The position numbers and the translations under genes are program-made. Positions 16,814 through 24,984 of a stretch of DNA of 64,000 nt are shown piece after piece. Under the pieces are notes generated by a model. It had not been told where the DNA came from and ran no database searches. It worked only from the letters and a program-made list of their open reading frames with translations. Source of the DNA: Chitinophagaceae bacterium (lineage in GTDB: Bacteria > Bacteroidota > Bacteroidia > Chitinophagales > Chitinophagaceae); assembly GCA_014879565.1 (NCBI GenBank), contig JACSRW010000040.1, positions 1 through 64,000 on the forward strand. The letters run 5' to 3'. Each line of letters begins with the position of its first letter. The first letter of the stretch is position 1.

Positions 16814-16873
16814 ATGAACAAACAATCAATCCTCCCCGGAGACGGGGGTTGCTGCGGCACCGGGTGCTGCTAA
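16814..16873 (+). CDS. Cys-rich 19-residue micro-ORF in ars operon
   Basis: ATG to TAA encoding [19 protein letters not shown], too short for the ORF track. Four of the last seven residues are Cys, in the same CCGxGCC spacing as the N-terminal segment of ArsM upstream (CCGSGCC), and close to ArsM's C-terminal tail. Two Cys pairs could bind As(III) or a metal. The stop codon is followed at once by a strong terminator, so the peptide is the last thing read on the proximal transcript. It could be a scavenging or chaperone peptide, a leader peptide for control of acr3, or a degenerate copy of an ArsM tail. Expression is not shown. Confidence 0.55.
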   Translation: MNKQSILPGDGGCCGTGCC

Positions 16874-16882
16874 AACAGAACA

Positions 16883-16907
16883 GGGGGAGCCTTCTCCCCC
16901 TCTTTTT
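16883..16907 (+). terminator. Intrinsic terminator between the micro-ORF and acr3
   Basis: Stem GGGGGAG / CTCCCCC (16883-16889, 16894-16900), loop CCTT, then TCTTTTT. It ends 15 bases before the acr3 ATG, so read-through would be needed for acr3-arsC expression from the upstream promoter. Confidence 0.85.
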
Positions 16908-16922
16908 AAACCAATACTGACT

Positions 16923-17963
16923 ATGCAAAAAAAACTCTCCTTTCTTGACCGCTACCTGACACTCTGGATTTTTCTGGCCATGGCCATCGGGGTGGGTATC
17001 GGCTACTTTATCCCTTCAGCGGAATCATTTATCAATTCATTTCAGTCGGGCAGTACCAATATCCCGATTGCCATCGGCCTGATCCTGATGATGTACCCGC
17101 CGCTGGCCAAAGTACGGTATGAAGAATTGCCCAAGGTATTCGCGAATAAAAAAATTCTCGGCCTCTCCCTGCTGCAAAACTGGATCGTAGGGCCGGTACT
17201 GATGTTTGTGCTGGCCATTGTTTTCCTCCGCGATCAGCCGGGCTATATGACGGGCCTGATCCTGATCGGTATCGCGCGCTGTATCGCCATGGTGATTGTA
17301 TGGAATGACCTGGCCGGGGGTGACCGCCTGTATGCCGCGGGACTGGTAGCATTTAACAGCATCTTCCAGGTTTTCTTTTACAGCTTTTATGCCTGGGTTT
17401 TTATCACCAAACTGCCACCCTTGCTTGGCCTGAAAGGCTATGAAGTAAATATTACGATCGGAGAGGTGGCACAAAGCGTCTTTATTTACCTCGGTATTCC
17501 TTTCCTGGCCGGAATGCTTTCCCGTTACCTGCTGATCCGGATGAAAGGAGAAGAGTGGTTCAGCCGGAAATATCTGCCCGCCATCAGCCCTGTTACGCTC
17601 GTAGCCCTGCTTTTTACCATTGTGGTAATGTTCAGTCTGAAGGGCAAACTGATTGTACAGATTCCCGGAGATGTACTGCGGATCGCGCTGCCGCTTACCA
17701 TTTATTTTATCATTATGTTTTTTTCCGCTTTTTTCCTGTCCCAAAAAGCGGGTGCAGATTATCCGAAATCCGTCTCCCTGGCCTTTACAGCAGCCGGAAA
17801 CAATTTTGAACTGGGAATCGCCGTGGCCATCGCGGTATTTGGTATCAATTCTGCCGCCGCTTTCGCCGCGGTTATCGGACCACTGATTGAAGTGCCTGTT
17901 CTGATCTTGCTGGTCCGCTACGCGCTGGCCCGGCAAAAAAAATTCAAACCCGTCAACGAATGA
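16923..17963 (+). CDS. acr3: Arsenite efflux permease Acr3
   Basis: 346 residues with about ten membrane helices, usual for Acr3. Signatures: [20 protein letters not shown] at the start, the conserved Cys region [16 protein letters not shown] (helix 4) and the helix with the conserved Glu, [16 protein letters not shown]. Acr3 exports As(III) by proton exchange. The stop codon overlaps the start of arsC (ATGA), so the two are translated together. A terminator lies just upstream of the start. Confidence 0.95.
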   Translation: MQKKLSFLDRYLTLWIFLAMAIGVGIGYFIPSAESFINSFQSGSTNIPIAIGLILMMYPPLAKVRYEELPKVFANKKILGLSLLQNWIVGPVLMFVLAIVFLRDQPGYMTGLILIGIARCIAMVIVWNDLAGGDRLYAAGLVAFNSIFQVFFYSFYAWVFITKLPPLLGLKGYEVNITIGEVAQSVFIYLGIPFLAGMLSRYLLIRMKGEEWFSRKYLPAISPVTLVALLFTIVVMFSLKGKLIVQIPGDVLRIALPLTIYFIIMFFSAFFLSQKAGADYPKSVSLAFTAAGNNFELGIAVAIAVFGINSAAAFAAVIGPLIEVPVLILLVRYALARQKKFKPVNE

Positions 17964-18358
17964 AAAAGAAACTTCTCTTTGTCTGTATTGAAAACAGCAA
18001 CCGCAGCCAGATGAGCCAGGCTTTCGCCATTATGCTCGGCGGTGAGGGTGTGGAAGCGTATAGCGCCGGATCCAAACCCTCCGGTATCGTAAACCCGAAA
18101 GCCATCGCGGCTATGAAGGAGCTGGGATATGACCTCAGCACTCATGACAGCAAAAGTCTGGATGAGGTAAAAGCCTTTGCGCCTTTTGATGCGGTGGTGA
18201 CCATGGGCTGCGGTGATGCCTGTCCCTGGATGCCCGCGAAACGTTTTATCGACTGGCAGATCCCCGATCCGAAACATATGGAACCGGAAGAATTCAATAA
18301 GGTAAGGGATTTTATCCGCGATAAAATAAAGGGGCTGCTGACAGAATTGGGGGTATAA
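17960..18358 (+). CDS. arsC: Arsenate reductase, low-MW phosphatase type
   Basis: 132 residues. The P-loop CIENSNRS (C-x5-R, about residues 8-15) is the LMW-PTPase/ArsC signature, followed by SQMSQAF. The second Cys pair is in [11 protein letters not shown], and DWQIPDP holds the general-acid Asp region. It reduces As(V) to As(III), which Acr3 exports and ArsM methylates. The actual electron donor (thioredoxin or a low-MW thiol) cannot be told from the sequence. Start overlaps acr3 stop by 4 bases. Confidence 0.92.
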   Translation: MKKKLLFVCIENSNRSQMSQAFAIMLGGEGVEAYSAGSKPSGIVNPKAIAAMKELGYDLSTHDSKSLDEVKAFAPFDAVVTMGCGDACPWMPAKRFIDWQIPDPKHMEPEEFNKVRDFIRDKIKGLLTELGV

Positions 18359-18373
18359 CCCATTCTGTTTATT

Positions 18374-20041
18374 TTGCAGAAAGACCCGGCCTTGACAAAC
18401 GTTCTTCTCAGCCGAAACCAGTATATTTTTCTTTTTTCCCTGCTGACGATGGTAGCGGGGGCCGGACTTTATGTGCCGCTGATGGATAACGACTCCGCCC
18501 ATCATGCCAATATCGCCCTGCATATGTATCTCACGGGCGATTATGTAAACCTGGTGGATAATGGCCGGGATTATCTGGACAAACCCCACCTGCATTTCTG
18601 GCTGAGCGCGCTGAGTTATCAGCTCTTTGGCCTCACCGGGTTCGCGTATAAGTTTCCCTCTTTTTTATTCAGCTTACTCGCCGTGTATGCCGTTTACCGG
18701 GCAGGCTCCCTGTTCTATAACCGGGATACCGGCCGGTTGTCTGCTCTTTTACTGGCCTCCTCCCTGGCTTTTTTACTCGCCCTGAATGATGTACGGATGG
18801 AAATCATTCTCACCGCGGGAATCTGCCTGGCCGGCTGGCAACTGGGCGCGCTGATTCTTCAGCCAAATGGGGTGAATATCGCAGGGGCAGCCCTCGGACT
18901 GGCCATCGGTTTTTCCACCAAGGGGTTGATCGGTGTCTTTGTTCCCGCTCTGGCGGCGCTTTTGCTGATCAGTCAATACCGGAAATGGAGATTCCTGCTT
19001 TCAGGCCGGTTTTTTCTTTTACTCATTTTCTTTTTTTTTCTGATCAGCCCCGTACTTTATTGCTACTATCTGCAGTTTAACCTGCACCCGGAAAAAATGA
19101 TCCGGGGCCGCGATCATATCAACGGCGTATCGTTTATTCTTTTTGGCCAGAGTGTGGAACGTTATACCGGCGGCATGGGTGATACCCTGAAAAACGATTA
19201 TTTTTTTTTCCTGCATAGCTTTTTGTGGGTCTTTGTTCCATGGTCCGTGGCAGCGCTGTTCGCCATCGCCAATAAATTCAGGAGCAGTCTGAAAACAGAA
19301 AAAGAATGGATGAGTACAGGCGTATTCCTGCTGATGATTCTCCTGCTGAGTTTTTCCGGCTTCAAACTCCCGCATTACCTGGTTATGCTGCTGCCGTTCG
19401 CGGCGTTGTTTACGGCTGACTGGTTTATCGGGCAGCAAAACCAGCGAAAATCACTGACGCTTATTTACCGCATACAGCTTTTTATTTCTTTCCTGCTTCT
19501 GCTGGTTGCCTTGCTGCTGAATTTCTGGGCCTTCCCGGTATCAAACGGATGGATTATGGCCGGGCTGGTTTTTTTGCTGGCTGTATTCCTGCACGGCATC
19601 CGGTCCATGATTATTCAACCCGGGCAAAAAATAATTTTTCTGCCGGTAACAGCCACGGCTTTATTGTTTTTCCTGCTGAATACAAACTTTTATCCCCGGT
19701 TGCTGCATTACCAGGGAGGAAGTGAACTGGTTTTCCGGTACAGAGAAAATTTTGACCGCAAGGCCGTCTATAGCTGGAAAGAGGATATCAGCGCATCCTT
19801 CCAGTTTTATACGGGCACCCTGCGAAAGCAATTCCCTGTAAATAGGAGTGAAGCCGAAAAGCCCGGCTGGCTGCTCTATTATAAAGAAAGTGAAGCGGAA
19901 GTACTGAAGAGTGGTCTGCGTTTTGGCCGTATTTTCCGGGCCGCCGATTACGAAATAACCCGGCTCGATGCCGCCTTCCTCAACCCGGATAAAAGAGAGC
20001 GCCAGTGCACCGAACTGATCCTGGCGGAAATACTTCCCTGA
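18374..20041 (+). CDS. Glycosyltransferase family 39-like (ArnT/PMT type) membrane protein
   Basis: About 555 residues with roughly a dozen hydrophobic helices. The N-terminal loop has MDNDSAHHANIALHM and DYLDKPHLHFWL, the acidic and D-KPP-like motifs of ArnT-like glycosyltransferases that use polyprenyl-phosphate sugars. The C-terminal periplasmic part is short. There is no ATG near the front: the start is a TTG at 18374 or at 18392. It probably modifies lipid A, a surface glycan or a protein; acceptor unknown. It follows arsC by 15 bases but no role in arsenic resistance is suggested. Confidence 0.8.
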   Translation: MQKDPALTNVLLSRNQYIFLFSLLTMVAGAGLYVPLMDNDSAHHANIALHMYLTGDYVNLVDNGRDYLDKPHLHFWLSALSYQLFGLTGFAYKFPSFLFSLLAVYAVYRAGSLFYNRDTGRLSALLLASSLAFLLALNDVRMEIILTAGICLAGWQLGALILQPNGVNIAGAALGLAIGFSTKGLIGVFVPALAALLLISQYRKWRFLLSGRFFLLLIFFFFLISPVLYCYYLQFNLHPEKMIRGRDHINGVSFILFGQSVERYTGGMGDTLKNDYFFFLHSFLWVFVPWSVAALFAIANKFRSSLKTEKEWMSTGVFLLMILLLSFSGFKLPHYLVMLLPFAALFTADWFIGQQNQRKSLTLIYRIQLFISFLLLLVALLLNFWAFPVSNGWIMAGLVFLLAVFLHGIRSMIIQPGQKIIFLPVTATALLFFLLNTNFYPRLLHYQGGSELVFRYRENFDRKAVYSWKEDISASFQFYTGTLRKQFPVNRSEAEKPGWLLYYKESEAEVLKSGLRFGRIFRAADYEITRLDAAFLNPDKRERQCTELILAEILP

Positions 20042-20045
20042 TCCT

Positions 20046-20981
20046 TTAATTCCCGCAATGTTTTTTCAGTAATTCATTCACTTCGGGACCATATTGTTTT
20101 TCAAACTGCAGTTCCTTCGCTCTTTTCAGATCATTACAGGCCTCTGTTCCTTTATTCATGGCCAGGTATACCAGGGCGCGGTTTTTAAAGGCATAGGAGT
20201 TGGCAGGATAGCCTTCAATGGATTTACTGATATCCTCCATCGCTCCTTCCAGGTCGTTGAGTTTATAACGGGCAAATCCCCGGTTATTCAGGGTGACCGG
20301 CTCATCTTTCTCCAGTTGCAGGGCCTTGTCAAAATAAGGGAGGGATTCTTTGTATTTACCCATCAGCGTATACTGAAAACCGATATTGACATAGGGACCC
20401 ATAAAACTGCTGTCAATCCGGATCGCTTTCTGCAGGTAAAGAATGGATTCGTCCCTTCTGCCGAGTTCATCAAGTACAATACCGATATTATTGATGACGG
20501 CAATATTGAGCGTATCGTAGGTATAACAGCGCATAAAATCCTCGTACGCTCCCTGAAAATCCCTTTTTTGCTGTTTGGCGGTTCCGCGGTTGAGAAAAGA
20601 ACCAAAGAGCATTTTGTCATTTGTAGCCCTTTCAATAGCCCGGGTATTATCTATGATGGACTCGTCGCTGTACAGCAGGGATAACATCAGGTTGGCCCGG
20701 TAATGATAAGCCAGTGCGGAATCGGGCTTCAGCTCGGTAGCCCGGGTAAAATCCAGGAAGGACTTTTCAAATTCCTTCATTTCGGCATAAACCGAACCCC
20801 GGCCGGTATAGATTTCATAGAGGGTGGAATCTTTTTTCCAGGCGCTGTTATAGGCATTGAGGGCATCCGGCAGTTTTTTTTCCGTTAATAACAGGTCGCC
20901 CTTTTTTACCCATTCTGCGGCTGTTTGTGAATGGCCGGCAAAACAGGAAAAGAGGAGGAGAGGAAGGATAAGGTATTTCAT
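20046..20981 (-). CDS. Secreted tetratricopeptide repeat protein
   Basis: 311 residues. Signal peptide (MKYLILPLLLFSCFAGHSQ), then about seven TPR units, for example DALNAYNSAWKKDSTLYEIY and KESLPYFDKALQLEKDEPVT, with a typical 34-residue period from about residue 25 to 300. TPR proteins scaffold other proteins. The gene begins 11 bases after the nadA stop codon on the same strand, so it may be read with nadA, but no functional link is evident. Confidence 0.85.
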   Translation of the reverse strand: MKYLILPLLLFSCFAGHSQTAAEWVKKGDLLLTEKKLPDALNAYNSAWKKDSTLYEIYTGRGSVYAEMKEFEKSFLDFTRATELKPDSALAYHYRANLMLSLLYSDESIIDNTRAIERATNDKMLFGSFLNRGTAKQQKRDFQGAYEDFMRCYTYDTLNIAVINNIGIVLDELGRRDESILYLQKAIRIDSSFMGPYVNIGFQYTLMGKYKESLPYFDKALQLEKDEPVTLNNRGFARYKLNDLEGAMEDISKSIEGYPANSYAFKNRALVYLAMNKGTEACNDLKRAKELQFEKQYGPEVNELLKKHCGN

Positions 20982-20992
20982 TGAGTTTTTTT

Positions 20993-22003
20993 TCAGATGC
21001 CCGCTTTACTGCTGATCTCCAGCATGCGTTTAATAGGTTTGAGCGCGGCGAGACGAAGGTCTTCTTCCATCGTAATCTCCGGCACTTCGTATTTCATACA
21101 GAGATAGAGTTTTTCCAGGGTATTCAGCTTCATGTGCGGACAATCATTGCAGGCACAGTTATTCTCCGGCGGAGCCGGGATAAATGTCTTTTGCGGGGAA
21201 GCCTTCATCATCTGGTGCAGGATCCCGGTTTCAGTAGCCACGATATATTCGTCAGCGTCATCGGTCTGGGTATACTTCAGCAGTCCGGTGGTAGAACCGA
21301 TATAATCCGCCATTCGCAGAATGGGTTCCTCACATTCGGGGTGCGCGATGAATTTGGCTTTCGGGTGACGGACTTTCAGTTTAGTGATTTTTTCGAGGCT
21401 GAAAATTTCATGTACCATACAGGCCCCGTTCCAGAGCACCATATTCCGGCCGGTGACTTTGTTGATATAGGCTCCCAGGTTTTTATCCGGGGCAAAAATG
21501 ATCGGCTGGTCCTTCGGAAAACTCTCCACAATCAGCCGGGCATTACTGCTGGTTACAATCACATCACTCAGGGCCTTTATGCCAGCGCTGCAGTTGATAT
21601 AACTCACCACGACATGATCCGGATGCTGCTCTTTGAATTTTTTAAACAAGGGCGGGGGACAGCTGTCACTCAGTGAACAACCTGCCTTCAGATCCGGAAT
21701 CACCACTTTTTTCTCCGGGTTCAGTATTTTGGCTGTTTCGGCCATGAAATGCACCCCGGCAAAAACAATCATATCCGCACGGGTCTTCTCCGCTTGCTGG
21801 GCCAGTCCCAGGCTGTCGCCGATGTAATCCGCCACATCCTGGATGTCGGGTTCCTGGTAGTAGTGGGCCAGGAGTACGGCATTTTTTTCCTTTTTTAGTT
21901 TTTCAATCTCCGCGAACAGGTCGAGTGTGGGATCCAGTTCAATATCCAGGAAACCGGTTTTTTCCACGGCGTTCAGGGCTGTATCAGGTATGGGCTGGGT
22001 CAT
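20993..22003 (-). CDS. nadA: Quinolinate synthase NadA
   Basis: 336 residues from the ATG at 22003 ([11 protein letters not shown]); the ORF track's extra 14 residues start at a TTG. NadA signatures: [35 protein letters not shown], and the three Cys for the 4Fe-4S cluster in [15 protein letters not shown] and [10 protein letters not shown]. It condenses iminoaspartate with dihydroxyacetone phosphate in NAD synthesis. nadB and nadC are not in the window; nadD is at 52160. It runs leftward away from the candidate origin region. Confidence 0.95.
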   Translation of the reverse strand: MTQPIPDTALNAVEKTGFLDIELDPTLDLFAEIEKLKKEKNAVLLAHYYQEPDIQDVADYIGDSLGLAQQAEKTRADMIVFAGVHFMAETAKILNPEKKVVIPDLKAGCSLSDSCPPPLFKKFKEQHPDHVVVSYINCSAGIKALSDVIVTSSNARLIVESFPKDQPIIFAPDKNLGAYINKVTGRNMVLWNGACMVHEIFSLEKITKLKVRHPKAKFIAHPECEEPILRMADYIGSTTGLLKYTQTDDADEYIVATETGILHQMMKASPQKTFIPAPPENNCACNDCPHMKLNTLEKLYLCMKYEVPEITMEEDLRLAALKPIKRMLEISSKAGI

Positions 22004-22625
22004 GACTGAGATTTTTGAGCGTTGATCGGGAGAGCAATATTCCAACAGCAGCGCCGGATTTTCAAATCAATTTTTTTTGCCGGAAGTATAAATACAATAA
22101 TAGTATTAATACAATTTTTTAAAAAAGAGTCTATTATTATTACAGCTGTGAATTAGTGGATAAGTCTCCTACCGATGAATAATACAAAAGTACAAAATCA
22201 GGATAATTCACATTTATTTCAGGGTTATGCACATTAAAGATGAAGGACAGAAGCGGATTCTGTGGCGAAATACACAGTCCTGTGAATATCCCGGGCGGGA
22301 TAAGTTTAGCGATCCTTTTTTAAAAACCTGATGTGAATTGTGGTGGAATAAACCGGTATTTCTGTACAGCACCGTAAACCGATCCGGAAAACCGGAGACT
22401 TTATGGCTAATCATCCCCTCCTGCATCCACGTTCCACGAGGGGTTATGCACATTTTTTTGCGGCTATTCACAGGTTGAAGGGGATAAATTTCCGGTTCTG
22501 CGTGGTTGTTGTTTAAACATCCTGTTCATTGGTTTTAGATATATATATAATATGTAGGCCGGTTGGATGGGCGGAGAACTGATCAGCAGTGAATGATTTA
22601 CTTTTACAGGACTAAAATTCTATTT
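22004..22625. other. Candidate replication origin (DnaA-box cluster with AT-rich block)
   Basis: A 622-base gene-free region between divergent genes. AT-rich stretch at about 22084-22142. DnaA-box-like nonamers (TTATNCACA), both strands: TTATGCACA at 22225-22233 and 22444-22452 (full matches, both within GGGTTATGCACATT); one mismatch at 22155-22163 (reverse, TTATCCACT), 22281-22289 (reverse, ATATTCACA) and 22464-22472 (CTATTCACA); TAATTCACA at 22147-22155 (reverse) and 22204-22212; a weaker one at 22332-22340. Clustering of this kind next to an AT-rich block is typical of bacterial oriC. dnaA is not adjacent, which is not unusual in Bacteroidota. Not proven. Confidence 0.55.
22599..22606 (+). 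promoter_or_regulatory. Near-consensus -7 box for S46 peptidase
   Basis: TACTTTTA, one mismatch to TAnnTTTG, 19 bases before the ATG at 22626. Confidence 0.35.
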
Positions 22626-24794
22626 ATGAGAGCGATTAAACGATTGTTGACGGCATTTTTCCTGTTCCTTGTATTTACCGCAAAAGCAGATGAGGGTATG
22701 TGGCTGCCCCTTTTTCTGCAACAGCTGAATGAAAAACAGATGAAAGCGATGGGTATGAAGATCAGCGCCGCGGATATCTATAATATTAATAAAGGAAGTC
22801 TGAAAGATGCAATTGTCAGTTTTGGTGGTTTCTGCACCGGGGAAGTCATTTCAGAAAAAGGCCTGGTACTTACCAATCACCATTGCGGATTTGATGCGAT
22901 TCAGAATCATTCCACCCTTGAACGTAATTATATAAGAGATGGTTTCTGGGCCAGGTCTAACAGTGAGGAAATTCCCAATCCGGGTTTATTTGTCACGTTT
23001 ATTGTTCGGATAGAAGACGTGAGCAAAGCAGCCCTGGCCGGAGTAAATGAGGAAATGAAAGAAGCGGAAAGGCAATCACGTCTTGATAAAAATATCGCCG
23101 AGATCCGCAGGAACCTGAAAAAAGAAGCCACTCAGGACAGTTATGTACGTTCTTTTTTTGAAGGCAACCAGTATTTTCTTTTTGTTACTGAAACTTACCG
23201 GGATATCCGCCTTGTGGGCGCACCGCCTTCGGCCATTGGCAATTTCGGGAAGGATACCGATAACTGGATGTGGCCCCGTCATACCGGTGATTTTTCCCTG
23301 TTCCGGATCTATGCCGGTAAAGACAATAAACCGGCGGAATACTCCCTGGAGAATGTGCCTTATAAACCCAAAAAAGCCCTGGCTATTTCCATGGCCGGTA
23401 TGAAAGAAGGCGATTTTACCATGGTCTTTGGATTTCCCGGCCGTACTACCCAGTACCTGCATTCAGAAGCGGTGGACCAGATTGTAAAACTGAATGACCC
23501 GGTAAAAATTGCCATCCGCGATAAAGCGCTTTCGGTGATTGACGGATTTATGCGCAAGGATGAGCAGGTTAAAATACAGTATGCTGCCAAATATGCCAGT
23601 ATCAGCAATGCCTGGAAAAAATGGCAGGGTGAAGTGCTGGGACTGAGCAGTACCAAAGCGGTGGAGAAAAAGAAAAATCAGGAAGCAGTTTTCCGGAAAA
23701 GGGTAGAAGCCAACCCGGCATTTAAAGCCGCTTACGGCAGCCTGCTGGATGATTTACAGAATGCTTACCAGGAATTATCCAAATACGGGGTGGCCCGTGA
23801 TTATTTCACGGAAACCATGAGCCGGATAGAGGCCTTTGCCATCGGGTCACAGCTCAATAATCTGAGAAGTATAAAAGAAAAAAACGGGGAACAAGCCTAT
23901 AAAGACGCCGTACCCCGTATCAGTGCGCGGCTGGAAGATTTATATAAAGAATACAATCCGGCGGTTGACAAAAAGCTCTTTGAAGTGCTGCTGGAAAAAT
24001 TCACGAAAGACCAGCCTGAAGAATTCCTGGCCCCCGAACTGCGGCAGCTGGCTATGGATTATAAAAATGATTTCGGCAAAATGGCCGACGATTTCTATAT
24101 AAATGTGGATTTGCTGAATAATGGGGCTAAAGTGCTGGCCAACCTGCAGGCCAATCCCGACCTGGTGCTGGCCGCGAATGATATGAACAGGGCCAACCAG
24201 CTTTTTCAACAGTTGAATACCTTTTACGCAAAAACCGTTACCCCCAAACTGTCTGAGCTACAGGCCCGGGTCAACCGATTACAACGCACCTATATGAAAG
24301 CGCAGATGGAAGTCATGAAAGAAAAGACTTTTTATCCGGATGCCAACAGTACCCTGCGGGTAACCTATGGGAATGTAAAAGGGTATCAGCCCCGCGACGC
24401 GGTGAAATATGATTTTTATACTTATCTCGACGGGGTTATGGATAAATACAAACCGGGGGATTATGAATTTGATGTACCGGAAAAACTGAGGACCCTTTAT
24501 AAAAACAAGGATTTTGGTCCTTATGGTAAAAACGGGAAAATGCCGGTTTGTTTTATCGCCATGAACCATACCACGGGGGGCAACTCGGGCAGTCCCGCCC
24601 TGGATGCCCGGGGTAACCTGGTCGGACTGAATTTTGACCGGGTCTGGGAAGGAACCATGAGTGATATCAACTACGACCCCTCCATTTGCCGGAATATTAT
24701 GGTGGATATTCGTTATGTGTTGTTTATCATTGACAAATATGCCGATGCCGGTCACCTGGTAAAGGAAATGAAACTGGTTTACCCGGGTAAATAA
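22626..24794 (+). CDS. S46 family dipeptidyl-peptidase (DPP11-like)
   Basis: 722 residues from the ATG at 22626 (signal peptide RAIKRLLTAFFLFLVFTAKA). The S46 catalytic triad is visible: His in LTNHHCGFDAI, Asp in GKDTDNWMWPRHTGD and Ser in TTGGNSGSPALD. The residue that separates DPP7 (Gly) from DPP11 (Arg) appears to be Arg here, in NFDRVWEG, suggesting preference for Asp/Glu at P1. These periplasmic enzymes remove dipeptides from oligopeptides for nutrition in Bacteroidota. The family call is firm; the specificity is inference from one residue. Confidence 0.92.
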   Translation: MRAIKRLLTAFFLFLVFTAKADEGMWLPLFLQQLNEKQMKAMGMKISAADIYNINKGSLKDAIVSFGGFCTGEVISEKGLVLTNHHCGFDAIQNHSTLERNYIRDGFWARSNSEEIPNPGLFVTFIVRIEDVSKAALAGVNEEMKEAERQSRLDKNIAEIRRNLKKEATQDSYVRSFFEGNQYFLFVTETYRDIRLVGAPPSAIGNFGKDTDNWMWPRHTGDFSLFRIYAGKDNKPAEYSLENVPYKPKKALAISMAGMKEGDFTMVFGFPGRTTQYLHSEAVDQIVKLNDPVKIAIRDKALSVIDGFMRKDEQVKIQYAAKYASISNAWKKWQGEVLGLSSTKAVEKKKNQEAVFRKRVEANPAFKAAYGSLLDDLQNAYQELSKYGVARDYFTETMSRIEAFAIGSQLNNLRSIKEKNGEQAYKDAVPRISARLEDLYKEYNPAVDKKLFEVLLEKFTKDQPEEFLAPELRQLAMDYKNDFGKMADDFYINVDLLNNGAKVLANLQANPDLVLAANDMNRANQLFQQLNTFYAKTVTPKLSELQARVNRLQRTYMKAQMEVMKEKTFYPDANSTLRVTYGNVKGYQPRDAVKYDFYTYLDGVMDKYKPGDYEFDVPEKLRTLYKNKDFGPYGKNGKMPVCFIAMNHTTGGNSGSPALDARGNLVGLNFDRVWEGTMSDINYDPSICRNIMVDIRYVLFIIDKYADAGHLVKEMKLVYPGK

Positions 24795-24814
24795 GCCCGG
24801 TTTGCCGCAAAAAA

Positions 24815-24872
24815 CCGCCTGTTTTTCTGCCGGAAGCCAAAAAGCGCCGGAAAAGGGAAGAGGCGGCTTTTT
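24815..24872 (+). terminator. Possible terminator after S46 peptidase
   Basis: CCGCCT (24815) pairs with AGGCGG (24861-24866), with a smaller CCGG/CCGG pairing inside, and TTTTTT follows. The loop is long, so this is only a moderate candidate. Confidence 0.4.
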
Positions 24873-24945
24873 TATGCCCGTTCCCGATCGGGCCGGAAAG
24901 CCCGCCAGACCTGCATTTTTTATAGATTTTCCACAGTTTTTCCCC

Positions 24946-24953
24946 TATTTTTG
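24946..24953 (+). promoter_or_regulatory. TAnnTTTG -7 box for the PpiD-type gene
   Basis: TATTTTTG, exact consensus, 31 bases before the ATG at 24985. Confidence 0.5.
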
Positions 24954-24984
24954 CCATCCTTAAAAAAATCAGTAATAATATTTT

